A program made the translations under genes and the position numbers. From the NCBI GenBank assembly GCA_002684495.1, contig NYVG01000015.1, positions 209,777-273,776 of the forward strand: a DNA stretch of 64,000 nucleotides, written 5' to 3'. This stretch comes from Gammaproteobacteria bacterium. GTDB taxonomy: Bacteria > Pseudomonadota > Gammaproteobacteria > Pseudomonadales > Azotimanducaceae. Each line of letters opens with the position of its first letter. The first letter of the stretch is position 1. Under the pieces are notes generated by a model. It was not told the origin of the DNA. It ran no database searches and worked only from the letters and a program-made list of their open reading frames with translations. Of the stretch, positions 31,945 through 42,059 are shown piece by piece.

Positions 31945-33354
31945 TTATTGGGCCTGACGCCAATTGCCATGAAATCCAAACGGTATGCGGTGATCCAAAT
32001 AGGCGGTTGCAAGCGGACCCGCGCTGACATTTTGCGCATCGAGTATTAAAAGACTACTGGCCTGTCTATTTGCATCGAATACATAGGCTAAAACGTAACC
32101 GTCGCCTTCTGCTGCGGACTCAGATTTCGGTACGAATATGGGTTCACTGACTGCACAACCCGCACCCACATCATAAGACTCGATGCTACCGGTATGGTGA
32201 TCCACACGTGCAATCTGGTTAAAACCACCGACCTTGGCAGCGGGCTTGGAGTCAGCCGAAAAATAGCCGTACCGATAGCTCAAGCCGGTACGACGTTCAT
32301 CCAAGCGCGGAAACTCGCACACCACATCATGTAATTGCTCACGGCTGAAATCGTCAGTGCTCCCATCTAAATCGAAAGTCCAGCGGACCAACTTAGCCAA
32401 GGCTTGCTTAGGATCGCCCGGCGAACCATCAGCGAGCGGAAAAAGCGGCGCCTGGGGGTATTCGCAAACATCGCAAATGATTTTATTGCCGTCACTGTGG
32501 GCGTTCATAGGGTGGAATACATAGCACGCATCGCCGACGAACCAACGTATGTCGGCAACGCTGCCCTGGCGTGGCATCACCCCTATATGGGTGGCCTTCT
32601 CCGGCTCCCAAGCATAGGCTGGACCACCCGCCATAGCGCGCTCTAGGGATCCGGTGAGTGGCATGATCGGGAACAAGACATGGTCTTTGGTGATCATAAA
32701 GTCATGCACCATCGCCGCATAGGGTGCTCTAAACGACTCGCTGCGCAACAACTGACCGTCTTTGTCGATCACATTGAACGTCATATGCTCGGAAATTCCG
32801 CCTTTGGCGTTATAGCCGAAGAACAGCATTTCGCCGGTTTCGTGGTCGACCTTAGGGTGCGCCGTCATGGGACCTTGCAACTTACCCGCGTAGTCGTGAG
32901 AACCCACAGACGCTAATGAAATAGGATCGAGTTCAAAAGGCGCATGGCCTTCCTCTAGCGCTAACAGCTTGCCCCCGTGCCATATGATATTGGTATTGGC
33001 AACGCCATCGGTCTCTAGACCGATAACGCTTGGATCCTGATCCATAGGATTAAATGGATCAAATAAAGCGCGACCTGCTTGCCGTTCAAGCTGCCACTTC
33101 TGTGTGCGCACCCAGCGATTTCGATAGCTCACGCAGCCATTTTCAATATGGAACGCATGGACCATGCCATCACCGGCAAACCAATGATAAGAACCACGTG
33201 GCGCAAATTGCGGATTCGGCCCATTACGGTAAAAGCTACCATGCAAATCTTGCGGCACATCACCGACCACTACCAAGTCATGAACATCACATTCCATCTG
33301 TATCGGCGCAAAGCCGCCGCTGAGATTGGGATGGTTGGGAAAAGGCTGGGCCAT
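31945..33354 (-). CDS. Carotenoid oxygenase (RPE65/lignostilbene dioxygenase family)
   Basis: GSFYRNGPNPQFAPRGSYHWFAGDGMVHAF, AHPKVDHETGEMLFFGYN, DFMITKDHVLFP, FHGNW. Confidence 0.95.
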   Translation of the reverse strand: MAQPFPNHPNLSGGFAPIQMECDVHDLVVVGDVPQDLHGSFYRNGPNPQFAPRGSYHWFAGDGMVHAFHIENGCVSYRNRWVRTQKWQLERQAGRALFDPFNPMDQDPSVIGLETDGVANTNIIWHGGKLLALEEGHAPFELDPISLASVGSHDYAGKLQGPMTAHPKVDHETGEMLFFGYNAKGGISEHMTFNVIDKDGQLLRSESFRAPYAAMVHDFMITKDHVLFPIMPLTGSLERAMAGGPAYAWEPEKATHIGVMPRQGSVADIRWFVGDACYVFHPMNAHSDGNKIICDVCEYPQAPLFPLADGSPGDPKQALAKLVRWTFDLDGSTDDFSREQLHDVVCEFPRLDERRTGLSYRYGYFSADSKPAAKVGGFNQIARVDHHTGSIESYDVGAGCAVSEPIFVPKSESAAEGDGYVLAYVFDANRQASSLLILDAQNVSAGPLATAYLDHRIPFGFHGNWRQAQ

Positions 33355-33400
33355 GTCACGACTCCTGTTGATGAATTTGGAGCCGCTATTGAGGCGGGCT

Positions 33401-34171
33401 CTACAACAAGTCTACGCCTACAGGGCAATGATCTGAACCCATGACTTTTGGCCATATAAACGCGTTCTTGACCCTGTGGTTGGCTGTTTTCGACGCAAAT
33501 AAATAATCGATCCGCCAACCAACATTGTCTTTGCGAGCACCGCCGAATTGGCGCCACCAGGTATAGTGCCCCTCTTGATCTGGGAACTTATCGCGGAAGG
33601 TATCGACCCAACCTGCTTGCTCCCAGCGCGTCAATTCCTGCCGTTCTTCCGCAAGAAACCCGCTGGCCTTAACATTGGACTTCGGCCTGGCCAAATCAAT
33701 GGGATGGTGAGCTGTGTTGTAGTCACCCACCACAAATACTGGCCCGGTTTTACGCTTCTGCTCTATTCGATCAAATACCGCTCGATAGAAGTCCATTTTG
33801 TAGGGTACGCGGCTGTTGTCGCGATCTTTGCCACTGCCCTTTGGAAAATATACGCTGGCGACCGTTAAGCGCCCAAACTGCGCGAGCAAAAAACGACCCT
33901 CGTCGTCAAACCGGGGTTCACCCAGAGAACTCTCAATCCGCGTCGGCGGAACGCGACTATAGATCGCCACACCACTGTAGCCTGGGCGTTTTGCCGGTGC
34001 AAAATTAGCATGCCAACCTCTAGGGTTAAGCACTTTGTCAGGGAGTTGTTCAGGAAACGCGCGCACCTCCTGCAGAGCCATAATGTCAATTTTCTGGCGT
34101 TGCAAAACCTGCAAAAACCCTTTTTTTGCGCAAGCACGAAGCCCATTAACATTCCAACTAACTATTCTCAT
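33401..34171 (-). CDS. xth: Exodeoxyribonuclease III (likely start MRIVSWNVNG at 34171)
   Basis: MRIVSWNVNGLRACAKKGF, LQEVRAFPEQLP, GDYNTAHHPIDLARPKSN, DYLFAS, GSDHCPVGVDL. Confidence 0.95.
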   Translation of the reverse strand: MRIVSWNVNGLRACAKKGFLQVLQRQKIDIMALQEVRAFPEQLPDKVLNPRGWHANFAPAKRPGYSGVAIYSRVPPTRIESSLGEPRFDDEGRFLLAQFGRLTVASVYFPKGSGKDRDNSRVPYKMDFYRAVFDRIEQKRKTGPVFVVGDYNTAHHPIDLARPKSNVKASGFLAEERQELTRWEQAGWVDTFRDKFPDQEGHYTWWRQFGGARKDNVGWRIDYLFASKTANHRVKNAFIWPKVMGSDHCPVGVDLL

Positions 34172-34295
34172 TCGATCCTTAACCACCTAGAGCAAAATAG
34201 ACCGCGGTAACATAAACAAGGAAACCCAAATGCCATCCACTTCCCGACGAGCGGTAGCAAATTTACGCCCAACGAACAGCATCACTGGCGGCACT

Positions 34296-34973
34296 TCAAC
34301 GCCGCAATAACACCGCCCAGCGCGCCAAATTTAGTACGTCGGCTAAAGCCGCGGCGACGTAGGTTAGAGCCGCGGCACGTAGTATCCGCACTACCGGTGC
34401 GCGCTGACTGACCGGCAGATAATTACCCGCCGTTAATATTGGCAGAGCCTTGGCAAAACTGGCATCCCACTCAAGCGGCAACGTCACCATATGCAGGAGC
34501 ATACGCCCGAATAATCCGGCCAACCCAAGACCAACCATTACCGAGACAGGCACTGGATGTCGCGTCAGTAAACCGATGATAGGCGCCAACCAAATCGCAG
34601 CCGCACTGAGCCGTGCCGCGCGGTCGGCAAATTTTACAAGGGACGTACGCAGAAGTAAGCGCTTGTCACCCCGATCATGCTGAATCGCATGTCCTACCTC
34701 GTGAGCCGCGATGGCTACGGCAGTTAACGAACGGCCCTGGTGATTCGCTTCGCTAAGACGAACCTTTCGATCGGTGGGATCGTAGTGATCGCCGAGGGCA
34801 GTCACTTCTACCGCAACGCCATCAAGCTTGAACTCTTTGATCAGATGCTGTGCCAGTTCACCCCCTGTACCGGGCATACCTGTCAGATCGTCCGCATAGC
34901 GCCGCATAACCCAACGCACCCAGAGGTTGGGACCAAAGACCAATGCCAATACAAGCACCAACAACCAGATCAA
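34296..34973 (-). CDS. Membrane zinc metallopeptidase (YugP-like)
   Basis: AIAAHEVGHAIQHDRGDKRLLLRTSLV (HExxH) with flanking TM segments. Confidence 0.9.
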   Translation of the reverse strand: MIWLLVLVLALVFGPNLWVRWVMRRYADDLTGMPGTGGELAQHLIKEFKLDGVAVEVTALGDHYDPTDRKVRLSEANHQGRSLTAVAIAAHEVGHAIQHDRGDKRLLLRTSLVKFADRAARLSAAAIWLAPIIGLLTRHPVPVSVMVGLGLAGLFGRMLLHMVTLPLEWDASFAKALPILTAGNYLPVSQRAPVVRILRAAALTYVAAALADVLNLARWAVLLRR

Positions 34974-35022
34974 TCGTCTAACTCATCAAATTATTGCGAT
35001 CAGCGGACTTGTTGCGGAAACA

Positions 35023-35829
35023 TTAATACCCCGAGCTTTCGCGTTGCTTCTCTTGGCCACCGCGGGCCGCTGCCAATTCTTTGGCGGCATTTTTAGTCAT
35101 ATGACCTGAATCGCTGCCTAGGGTTACAAAATTAAAACCCAGCTCTAAGTGTTTTTGTGTGTACTCAATACCGCCGGTATGAATACCAGCGGCCACCCCA
35201 TGTTTTTTGCAAAGGGCAAGTAGACGTTGCACCTCTTGCAGATGCTCTGGTTGGGGTTGATCTCCCATAGCGGGCAAACCCATCGACAACGCTAAATCTG
35301 CCGGGCCTATGTAGACACCATCTAATCCAGGCGTAGTAATGATTTCTTCGGCCTTTTCACGACCCTCCGCCGTTTCAATCATGGCGATACACGCGATCTG
35401 ATTGTTCGCCTCAACTGCATAGCCGCGTCCACCGTAGAGCGCACCGCGAATTGGTCCGAACGATCGGAAACCATCAGGTGGGTAACGACAGGACATGACT
35501 GCTTGCTGGGCCTCTTCGCGGTTATTAACCATGGGCACAATAACCCCGTAGGCGCCGGCATCTAGGGCTTTCATTATTTCGTAGGGTTCATTCCACGGCA
35601 CCCGCACAATAGGTGTGGCATCCGAGGTCGAAATAGCCGGCAACATATTGACCAGATCCGTATAGTCGATAAGTCCGTGCTGCAAGTCGATACACACCCA
35701 ATCGAATCCGAGTTGTGACAGCGACTCTGCCGAGTATGGGTTAGCCAGACTCAGCCAACAGCCAATTGTCTGGGCGTCTGCGCGCCAGGCGCTCAATGCC
35801 TTGTTCTCCCTCATAGCAGTCCTTATCAT
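35023..35829 (-). CDS. HpcH/HpaI aldolase/citrate lyase family protein
   Basis: IGCWLSLANPYSAESLSQLGFDWVCIDLQHGLIDY, IAMIETAEGREKAEEIITTPGLDGVYIGPADLALSMG. Confidence 0.95.
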   Translation of the reverse strand: MIRTAMRENKALSAWRADAQTIGCWLSLANPYSAESLSQLGFDWVCIDLQHGLIDYTDLVNMLPAISTSDATPIVRVPWNEPYEIMKALDAGAYGVIVPMVNNREEAQQAVMSCRYPPDGFRSFGPIRGALYGGRGYAVEANNQIACIAMIETAEGREKAEEIITTPGLDGVYIGPADLALSMGLPAMGDQPQPEHLQEVQRLLALCKKHGVAAGIHTGGIEYTQKHLELGFNFVTLGSDSGHMTKNAAKELAAARGGQEKQRESSGY

Positions 35830-35976
35830 TTACCTCAACTTGCGCTTAACCATACGTCAATTCGATATTCGTGAGCAGCATTTCTATCGTTTTTTATTGC
35901 GCCAAAAGGAAGACCGATCAACACCTTAAGTGAACAATTCAGCGAACTTGCACGAGCCAGCCGAGAACTTATTAGT

Positions 35977-36237
35977 TTGCTCGATGAAGCGGACGAAAAG
36001 TATTGGAAATTTATGCTTGAACGCGCCCTGCCGAAGGTTAACGCTCATGAGCTCGCTGGTGCGACCCTCATTCTCGGCTGCTATGGCGGCATGGATACGT
36101 TTTCAGATCTAATCATAGGCAAAGTCTACGAAAGTGGTGAGCCGTTAAAATACCAAAACCTAAACGCTCGGCTTACCCATCTGCGCACTCGAACCTTCGA
36201 GGCGGCGCGGCGGATCGCCGCGCGCCAAGTCTGGTAA
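35977..36237 (+). CDS. Small hypothetical protein (DUF6966-like); 5' end uncertain, open frame extends further upstream
   Basis: (M)LDEADEKYWKFMLERALPKVNAHELAGATLILGCYGGMDTFSDLIIGK; only a TTG start in the track, yet coding-like sequence continues upstream (INTLSEQFSELARASRELIS). Confidence 0.55.
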   Translation: MLDEADEKYWKFMLERALPKVNAHELAGATLILGCYGGMDTFSDLIIGKVYESGEPLKYQNLNARLTHLRTRTFEAARRIAARQVW

Positions 36238-36239
36238 CT

Positions 36240-37277
36240 CTAGTCGCCCTTACAAAAACGCGCTATGTCAGCCGCTGTATCGCGAGAAATTTCTGGGCAC
36301 GTCGCCGGAAAAATCTCAGTACCGTGGATGGTGCCCATAACTTGCCGACAGCGCGCTGCTACTCCAGCACCCATTAGCATACGATAAAAGTTAATACCCT
36401 CGTCCCGCAACGGATCGCATTCATTAACACTGATGACTGTTGGTACCAGCCCTTGCACATCGGTTGCAGAGGCAAAACCAGGCCAGGCTAGGGGGTCGCG
36501 CCGCTCATAGGCCTCAATACCGTAGCTAACGCGGCCGTAATTGTTATGTAAATCAAGTAACAGACCATTGTTCTCCTCGGAGGAGGGGTTTTCTGCTAAC
36601 GGCCAATACCCTGCTATGTAGGGGCAAAGAGCATACAGACCCTGGACTAAACTCATCTGGTGCTCTCTGAGAAGGGTCATACCCGTGGCTAAAGTTAAAT
36701 TACCGCCACCACTCTCCCCTGCAATAATAATTTTGTCCGCATCGATGTTCAGGGCCTCGGTTTGCGACACCAGCCATTTTAGACCCGATACACAGTCATT
36801 GAGACCCGCTGGATAGGGCGCCACCTCCGGCACCGAAGAAGGACTTACCGCATTGCGAAAATCGATCATTGCAACAGCCACGCCATTGGCCGCGATCATT
36901 CGACCCCAAGCCTGATAATTGCCGTAGAAGCAGGACATGGTCGCCATGCCACCACCATGAATATAGTAGACACAGGGCACGGGATCGGGGCTTTGCGGAC
37001 GCATAAGGCACAACTTTATCGTGTTGCCGTCTGGCTCCGATACTAACTCGTGATCGCTGATATCTAAGCCAGCACTTGGCGCAATATCTTCGTTATCAGA
37101 CATCGCTAAAAATGCCTGCAAAAATTCCTCTGCTGCACGACCGTCCTCTGAATTTGCAGCAGCCAAAATTTCTTGCCGATTTTGTACATCTGCAGATGGG
37201 CCCAAATCTAGGTTCGCGAATACCGCCTTTATGCGCGGATCAATCCTCGGATCCTCAGCCATGTTTGCCTTACCCAT
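36240..37277 (-). CDS. Alpha/beta hydrolase (HSL/esterase type)
   Basis: CVYYIHGGGMATMS, IIAGESGGGNLTLA, ECDPLRDEGINFYRMLMGAGV. Confidence 0.93.
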   Translation of the reverse strand: MGKANMAEDPRIDPRIKAVFANLDLGPSADVQNRQEILAAANSEDGRAAEEFLQAFLAMSDNEDIAPSAGLDISDHELVSEPDGNTIKLCLMRPQSPDPVPCVYYIHGGGMATMSCFYGNYQAWGRMIAANGVAVAMIDFRNAVSPSSVPEVAPYPAGLNDCVSGLKWLVSQTEALNIDADKIIIAGESGGGNLTLATGMTLLREHQMSLVQGLYALCPYIAGYWPLAENPSSEENNGLLLDLHNNYGRVSYGIEAYERRDPLAWPGFASATDVQGLVPTVISVNECDPLRDEGINFYRMLMGAGVAARCRQVMGTIHGTEIFPATCPEISRDTAADIARFCKGD

Positions 37278-37423
37278 GCTTCTCTCCCTAATTTTTTACT
37301 TTGTTGATTGCATTTATCCTTTACCCTAACGTTCACCAACTGCATTGGCTTAAGTTCTTTATATGCTGCCACTACAGCATAGGCGAGCTTTACCGCTTTA
37401 ACAAAACAGCAATGGAGTGGGCG

Positions 37424-38152
37424 ATGGAAATATGGACCGCTGCAACCCCCAACGGCTGGAAAGTCAGCATCATGCTTGAAGAGCTAAAAGAAGCAGGCAT
37501 TGAGCTGCCAGAGGTCGAGATCAAAACTATCAATCTCAGCAAAGGCGAACAATTCACCAAACTCTTCACGCAACATAATCCGAACCAAAAAATCCCTGTA
37601 TTAATCGACGGTGAGCGCAGCATTATGGAAAGTTGCGCAATCTTGCAATACTTAGCCGAGAAGTATCCAACGCCAATGTTGCCAGCAGGCGAAGCACGCT
37701 GGGACATATTGCCTTGGGTGTACTGGCAGGCGGCAAATGTGGGTCCCAACTTCGGCAACAAGTTAAGCTATACCCGCTACATGGACGATGTGCCTGAAGC
37801 ACACAAGCAACACCCGCTGGAGCGCTTTAATAAGGAGGCGTTACGACTTATGGCTGTCCTGGCAAAGCAGCTCGGAGACAATCCATGGATCTGCGGCACC
37901 ACCTTTAGCATTGCTGATATCGCCGTATACCCATGGATGCGGGGTTGGAAGTGGAGCAAGGTCGACATCACTAAGTACCCCACTGTACTGGAGTGGGTGC
38001 AACGGGTCCGCGCAAGGCCCGGGGTCGAGCGCGGCATATCCTACGGCGTTCCAAAAGACGAGATCGACCAGTGGAGTAAAGCCCGCAAGGCACAATACCG
38101 TCGCGGCGGCTCCAGTATCGCTGACAATGCGAAACTAAAAAGCGATCTATAA
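37424..38152 (+). CDS. Glutathione S-transferase (Nu-class-like); start 37424 or 37412
   Basis: MEIWTAATPNGWKVSIMLEELKEAGIELPEVEIKTINLSKGEQFTKLFTQHNPNQKIPVLID. Confidence 0.92.
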   Translation: MEIWTAATPNGWKVSIMLEELKEAGIELPEVEIKTINLSKGEQFTKLFTQHNPNQKIPVLIDGERSIMESCAILQYLAEKYPTPMLPAGEARWDILPWVYWQAANVGPNFGNKLSYTRYMDDVPEAHKQHPLERFNKEALRLMAVLAKQLGDNPWICGTTFSIADIAVYPWMRGWKWSKVDITKYPTVLEWVQRVRARPGVERGISYGVPKDEIDQWSKARKAQYRRGGSSIADNAKLKSDL

Positions 38153-38167
38153 CTGCAGAATTTGACC

Positions 38168-38983
38168 CTATAGCTTACTGAAGTCAGGTGGACGCTTTTG
38201 TTTAAAAGCTGCAATTGCCTCTTGATTGGCGGCCCCACCCATTAAACTGGCCATCGCCGCACCCTCAAGTTCATGGGCGCTGCGCAGTGCTTCGCGCCGC
38301 GGCACCATCAGCAGTTCTTTCGTTGTCATCAACGATGCCAAAGGTTGTGCGGCTAAGATCTGAGCATGCTGCTGTGTGACTGCAAGCAAATCTGCATCGG
38401 CCACCGTTGCGAACGTTAATCCGAGGCGCTGACATGTGTCTGCATCTAACCACTCAGAACTCATCAGCACCCAGGTAGCCGCCTGATGCCCCAAAAGCGC
38501 GGGAAAGGTGATTGAGCTACCGGCTTCCGCAGTCAGCCCAAGCGCAGAAAAAGGACAACGCAAACGCGCGCTCTTTGCCATAAACACCAGATCTACGAGT
38601 CCACAAATCGTACAACCGACACCGACGCCTAGGCCGTTGATGGCCAACAACAAAGGTTTAGGAAATTCCAGCAACGCTTCATAGAGTCCGGGGAAACCAT
38701 GTTTAGGCTCAGGCTCATCGGCGCCTATGGAGGTTAAATCCAACCCCGCGCTAAACGCTCGCCCCACCCCAGAAATAATAACCACCTTCACTGCCTCGTC
38801 TTGAGACGCAGCCAGAAGGGCCTCTGTCAGGTCATCAAACATTGCGTTATTGAAGGCGTTTAACGCCTCGGGCCGATCTAATAGCAAGCTACGAACGGCG
38901 CCCTCATCGGTGACTGAAATCATTAAATCCTCTTTAACCCACTCCAATGCGCAGAGGATCAGAAAAAAACAGACAAAGAGCAA
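38168..38983 (-). CDS. Enoyl-CoA hydratase/isomerase (crotonase family); true start probably about 38923 (MISVTDEGAV)
   Basis: SLLLDRPEALNAFNNAMFDDL, GVGRAFSAGLDLTSIGAD. Confidence 0.9.
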   Translation of the reverse strand: MLFVCFFLILCALEWVKEDLMISVTDEGAVRSLLLDRPEALNAFNNAMFDDLTEALLAASQDEAVKVVIISGVGRAFSAGLDLTSIGADEPEPKHGFPGLYEALLEFPKPLLLAINGLGVGVGCTICGLVDLVFMAKSARLRCPFSALGLTAEAGSSITFPALLGHQAATWVLMSSEWLDADTCQRLGLTFATVADADLLAVTQQHAQILAAQPLASLMTTKELLMVPRREALRSAHELEGAAMASLMGGAANQEAIAAFKQKRPPDFSKL

Positions 38984-39157
38984 GAGCGCTAGGAAGACTG
39001 ATTAAAGAGAAAACAGGCCCGCATGCAATCAAGTGGTGGTCATCACATCCGGGCCTGCCGTCGATACCGCATATACAACAGCCGGCACCAACCCAAATCA
39101 ACTGACAAATGGGCGCCAGCTGATAATTACCTGTTCGACATTCTATAGATATTTATT

Positions 39158-39186
39158 TTATCTTTTTCTTAGATAAGAAAATTATC
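39158..39186. promoter_or_regulatory. Alternating TTATC/GATAA half-sites upstream of XRE gene, candidate operator
   Basis: TTATCT-N7-AGATAA followed by GATAA-N5-TTATC, 38-66 bp upstream of 39224. Confidence 0.4.
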
Positions 39187-39223
39187 ATATTCTTGCGAGC
39201 ACACCAAGGCTAACCTTTGGTAT

Positions 39224-39631
39224 ATGCCTTCACTTACACCCGCCATTTCGAACCGTATTAAGCGAGCACGCAAAGCGCGAGGCCTGACCCAGGAGGTTTT
39301 GAGCGAACGCTTGCGCCTTACCCGCGGCGCCATCGGCCACTGGGAACGGGGCAAGGCATTGCCGAGCACTACTAACTTACGCAGTTTGGCAATGGTTCTG
39401 AACGTACCTTTGGAATGGCTGATTAGCGGCAGGGCGAACCCCTTCAAGGAATCGAAAAATTCACGCAAAGACAGCAATTTTATTGGTGTTACCGAATCCC
39501 CAGCGGCCTTCAACAGCACTATTGAAAGCTTCGACAAAGAGACAATAGCTGTTGCGGGCAAATTTTTTCGACTGCCAAAACGGCAACGTAAAGTAATTCG
39601 CGACTTGCTCGACCAATTGCAACCAAATTAA
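39224..39631 (+). CDS. XRE-family HTH transcriptional regulator
   Basis: NRIKRARKARGLTQEVLSERLRLTRGAIGHWERGKALPSTTNLRSLAMVLNVPLEWLISG. Confidence 0.9.
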   Translation: MPSLTPAISNRIKRARKARGLTQEVLSERLRLTRGAIGHWERGKALPSTTNLRSLAMVLNVPLEWLISGRANPFKESKNSRKDSNFIGVTESPAAFNSTIESFDKETIAVAGKFFRLPKRQRKVIRDLLDQLQPN

Positions 39632-39732
39632 TGCTGCTGCAGACCTGGCAGCGCCGCTTCGATGCGCGTACGGAGCCACGGTCGATCGGTCATTCGCGGT
39701 GATGGTTGCCCTGTCCACCGAAAATTAATTTA

Positions 39733-40689
39733 TTAGGTAGCAGCGTCCAGCCAGCGCAGGGTTTCTGCAAATAGCGCGCCGCCCTGACGCAGGTTGTGGC
39801 CCCCGGTACCAAATTCAAAGCGGTGCCGGTAACCAGCAAATTGCAAAGCTGCGGCCATCTGTTGATTCGCCAATACCCAGCTACCCGTTACGATATCCGC
39901 GTCTAGCTCACCACTTTGCAAAAAAACTTTGATGGCCTTACGTGGGGTACTGCGAATCAAATACGGGTAGTTGTGGGCACCCCGAATATTAGTAAACGAG
40001 CCACAATGGCTGATGACCCGACCAAAGTGCTCCGGCCCGTGCCAGGCCGCGTTGAAGGCACAAATACCACCACTGGAAATACCGCAAATGGTCCGGTTCG
40101 CGGGATCATCGCTGATGCGAACATCCACTTCTCTGCGAACAAACGGCAGCAGCTCGTCCATCAAAAACCTTAGGTAATGGTCGCTACAGCTGTCGTACTC
40201 GACGCTCCGTTGTTGCATGGCTAAAGGATCAGGCCGTTGACTCGCTGCAGGCAGCTCAACATTAGGCGGCAGACCCGGATTAATGAATATACCTAATGTC
40301 GGCGCTAATTCGCCCGCGTGAATCAAGTTGTCCAGAACTGTCGTCGCACGAACCGCCCCTGCTCGAGCCAGATAGCCGGGACCATCGTTGAAAACCATTA
40401 AGTTGAGCGCATCAGCGCTGTCGGCGCCATTAGATTTATACACCCAAATGTCGCGGCGGGTGCCCGTAAACACGGCACTTTGATCCCAACTCTTAAAGCG
40501 CACCACTTCGCCCGGCACGACACCCTCGCGAACGTAGGCCTCCGGGCACGGGTGATAGTGAACATCGCCTACCGTATCGAGAACCTGCAAAATCTCGGCA
40601 TTGGAGCGTCCGTTCACTTGATAATCTTGGGCGTGCAAGTCTCCCCAAGCTCGATCCAGCCCATGCAGCTTGAATGTTTCAATATCCAT
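39733..40689 (-). CDS. Alpha/beta-fold esterase (enterochelin esterase/esterase-D-like)
   Basis: [54 protein letters not shown]. Confidence 0.85.
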   Translation of the reverse strand: MDIETFKLHGLDRAWGDLHAQDYQVNGRSNAEILQVLDTVGDVHYHPCPEAYVREGVVPGEVVRFKSWDQSAVFTGTRRDIWVYKSNGADSADALNLMVFNDGPGYLARAGAVRATTVLDNLIHAGELAPTLGIFINPGLPPNVELPAASQRPDPLAMQQRSVEYDSCSDHYLRFLMDELLPFVRREVDVRISDDPANRTICGISSGGICAFNAAWHGPEHFGRVISHCGSFTNIRGAHNYPYLIRSTPRKAIKVFLQSGELDADIVTGSWVLANQQMAAALQFAGYRHRFEFGTGGHNLRQGGALFAETLRWLDAAT

Positions 40690-40695
40690 ATACGC

Positions 40696-41973
40696 TTACT
40701 CCACGATTGCCTGATAAACCCGAGTACGCAACTCGCGCCGGATCGGATAGGTAGAAGACGGCATTAGCTGAGTAAGGAAAACCACAAATAAATCTTCCAC
40801 CGGGTCGATCCAAAAAAAGGTACTGGCTGCGCCACCCCAATGATGCTCGCCCTTAGACGTAATAATCGACGCTTTTGGCGGATCAATAACCACGGCAAAG
40901 CCCAAACCAAAACCGATGCCGTCATAGCTGGTTTCACTCCATACCGGCTGCCCCATCGCTGCCATGTCGCGACCATCCGGCAGCTGATTCAAACGCATAT
41001 AATTCACCGTCGTTGGACTCAAAAAGCGCTCACCGTCAAGCTCACCGCCATTGAGCATCATCTGACAAAACCGCGCGTAATCCGCCAATGTACCGGTCAA
41101 GCCACCACCACCGGAACACAATTTTGGCTGATTGAAATAATCGCTGTGCAGTGACGATTCCATCTGTTTTAAGCCGCCACGAGGTTGCTCCGCAGTTGCT
41201 TCACTCTTGCGACCTACCGAGCTCATATCACCGCCGCTCAGTGGCGCATACAACGCCGCAAACCGCGACTGATTCTGTGGCGCCACAGAAAATGCGGTAT
41301 CCCGCATCGTCAGGGGCACAAAGATATGATCATTGAAAAAACTCGCCAAGTCTTGATGCGACCACACTTCTACGAGCCGGCCCAAAACATCGGTAGCGAC
41401 ACTGTAATTCCACTGACTGCCCGGCTGACAGAGCAGCGGTACCGACGCCAGCCCCTCAACCCATTCAGCAAGCGTTGCGGCCTTACTCGGAAACTCGAGT
41501 TGCTGCGCTCGGTACGCCGCATCCACAACATTGGCGTTCATAAATCCATAGGTTAGACCGGACGTATGGGTAAACAAGTGCTTGATCAGCATCGGCGATT
41601 GTTGCGGCTCAACGTCCTCAAGCCCATGACCCGGACCTTTCCACACCTGCGTATTGGCAAATTCAGGCAGGTACTTGGCTACCGGATCATCCAGCTGAAA
41701 GCAGCCCTGTTCGTACAACATCATCGCGGCTACTGAGGTAATGGGTTTAGTCATCGAAAAGATGCGCACGATGGTGTCTTCGGTAAAGGGTGTGGCGCGC
41801 TCAACGTCCGCTAAACCCGCTGCACGGGCATAGCCGATGGCACCGCGCCGACCAATCATTACGCTGGCACCGGCTAAACGCTGGCTGGCGATTTGCTGTT
41901 CAAGCCAATCACTTACACGATCTAATCGACGCTCAGACAATCCAAGTTTCGACGGGGCTATACGCTCCAGCAT
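40696..41973 (-). CDS. Serine hydrolase, beta-lactamase/class C-like family
   Basis: IVRIFSMTKPITSVAAMMLYEQG (SxxK), LFTHTSGLTYGF, WNYSVATDVLG. Confidence 0.95.
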   Translation of the reverse strand: MLERIAPSKLGLSERRLDRVSDWLEQQIASQRLAGASVMIGRRGAIGYARAAGLADVERATPFTEDTIVRIFSMTKPITSVAAMMLYEQGCFQLDDPVAKYLPEFANTQVWKGPGHGLEDVEPQQSPMLIKHLFTHTSGLTYGFMNANVVDAAYRAQQLEFPSKAATLAEWVEGLASVPLLCQPGSQWNYSVATDVLGRLVEVWSHQDLASFFNDHIFVPLTMRDTAFSVAPQNQSRFAALYAPLSGGDMSSVGRKSEATAEQPRGGLKQMESSLHSDYFNQPKLCSGGGGLTGTLADYARFCQMMLNGGELDGERFLSPTTVNYMRLNQLPDGRDMAAMGQPVWSETSYDGIGFGLGFAVVIDPPKASIITSKGEHHWGGAASTFFWIDPVEDLFVVFLTQLMPSSTYPIRRELRTRVYQAIVE

Positions 41974-42059
41974 GGGGACTACTCCAGCTATTGGCTATCG
42001 AAAAATACGCCTAGAAGCATAGTCAACCGCGCCCCACACCACTAGACGCCAATAGCACA

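Noticed and set aside
34231-34311. 26-aa + strand ORF MPSTSRRAVANLRPTNSITGGTSTPQ between xth and the metallopeptidase gene
   Set aside because: Very short, no motif, overlaps the end of the opposite-strand gene; chance ORF likely.
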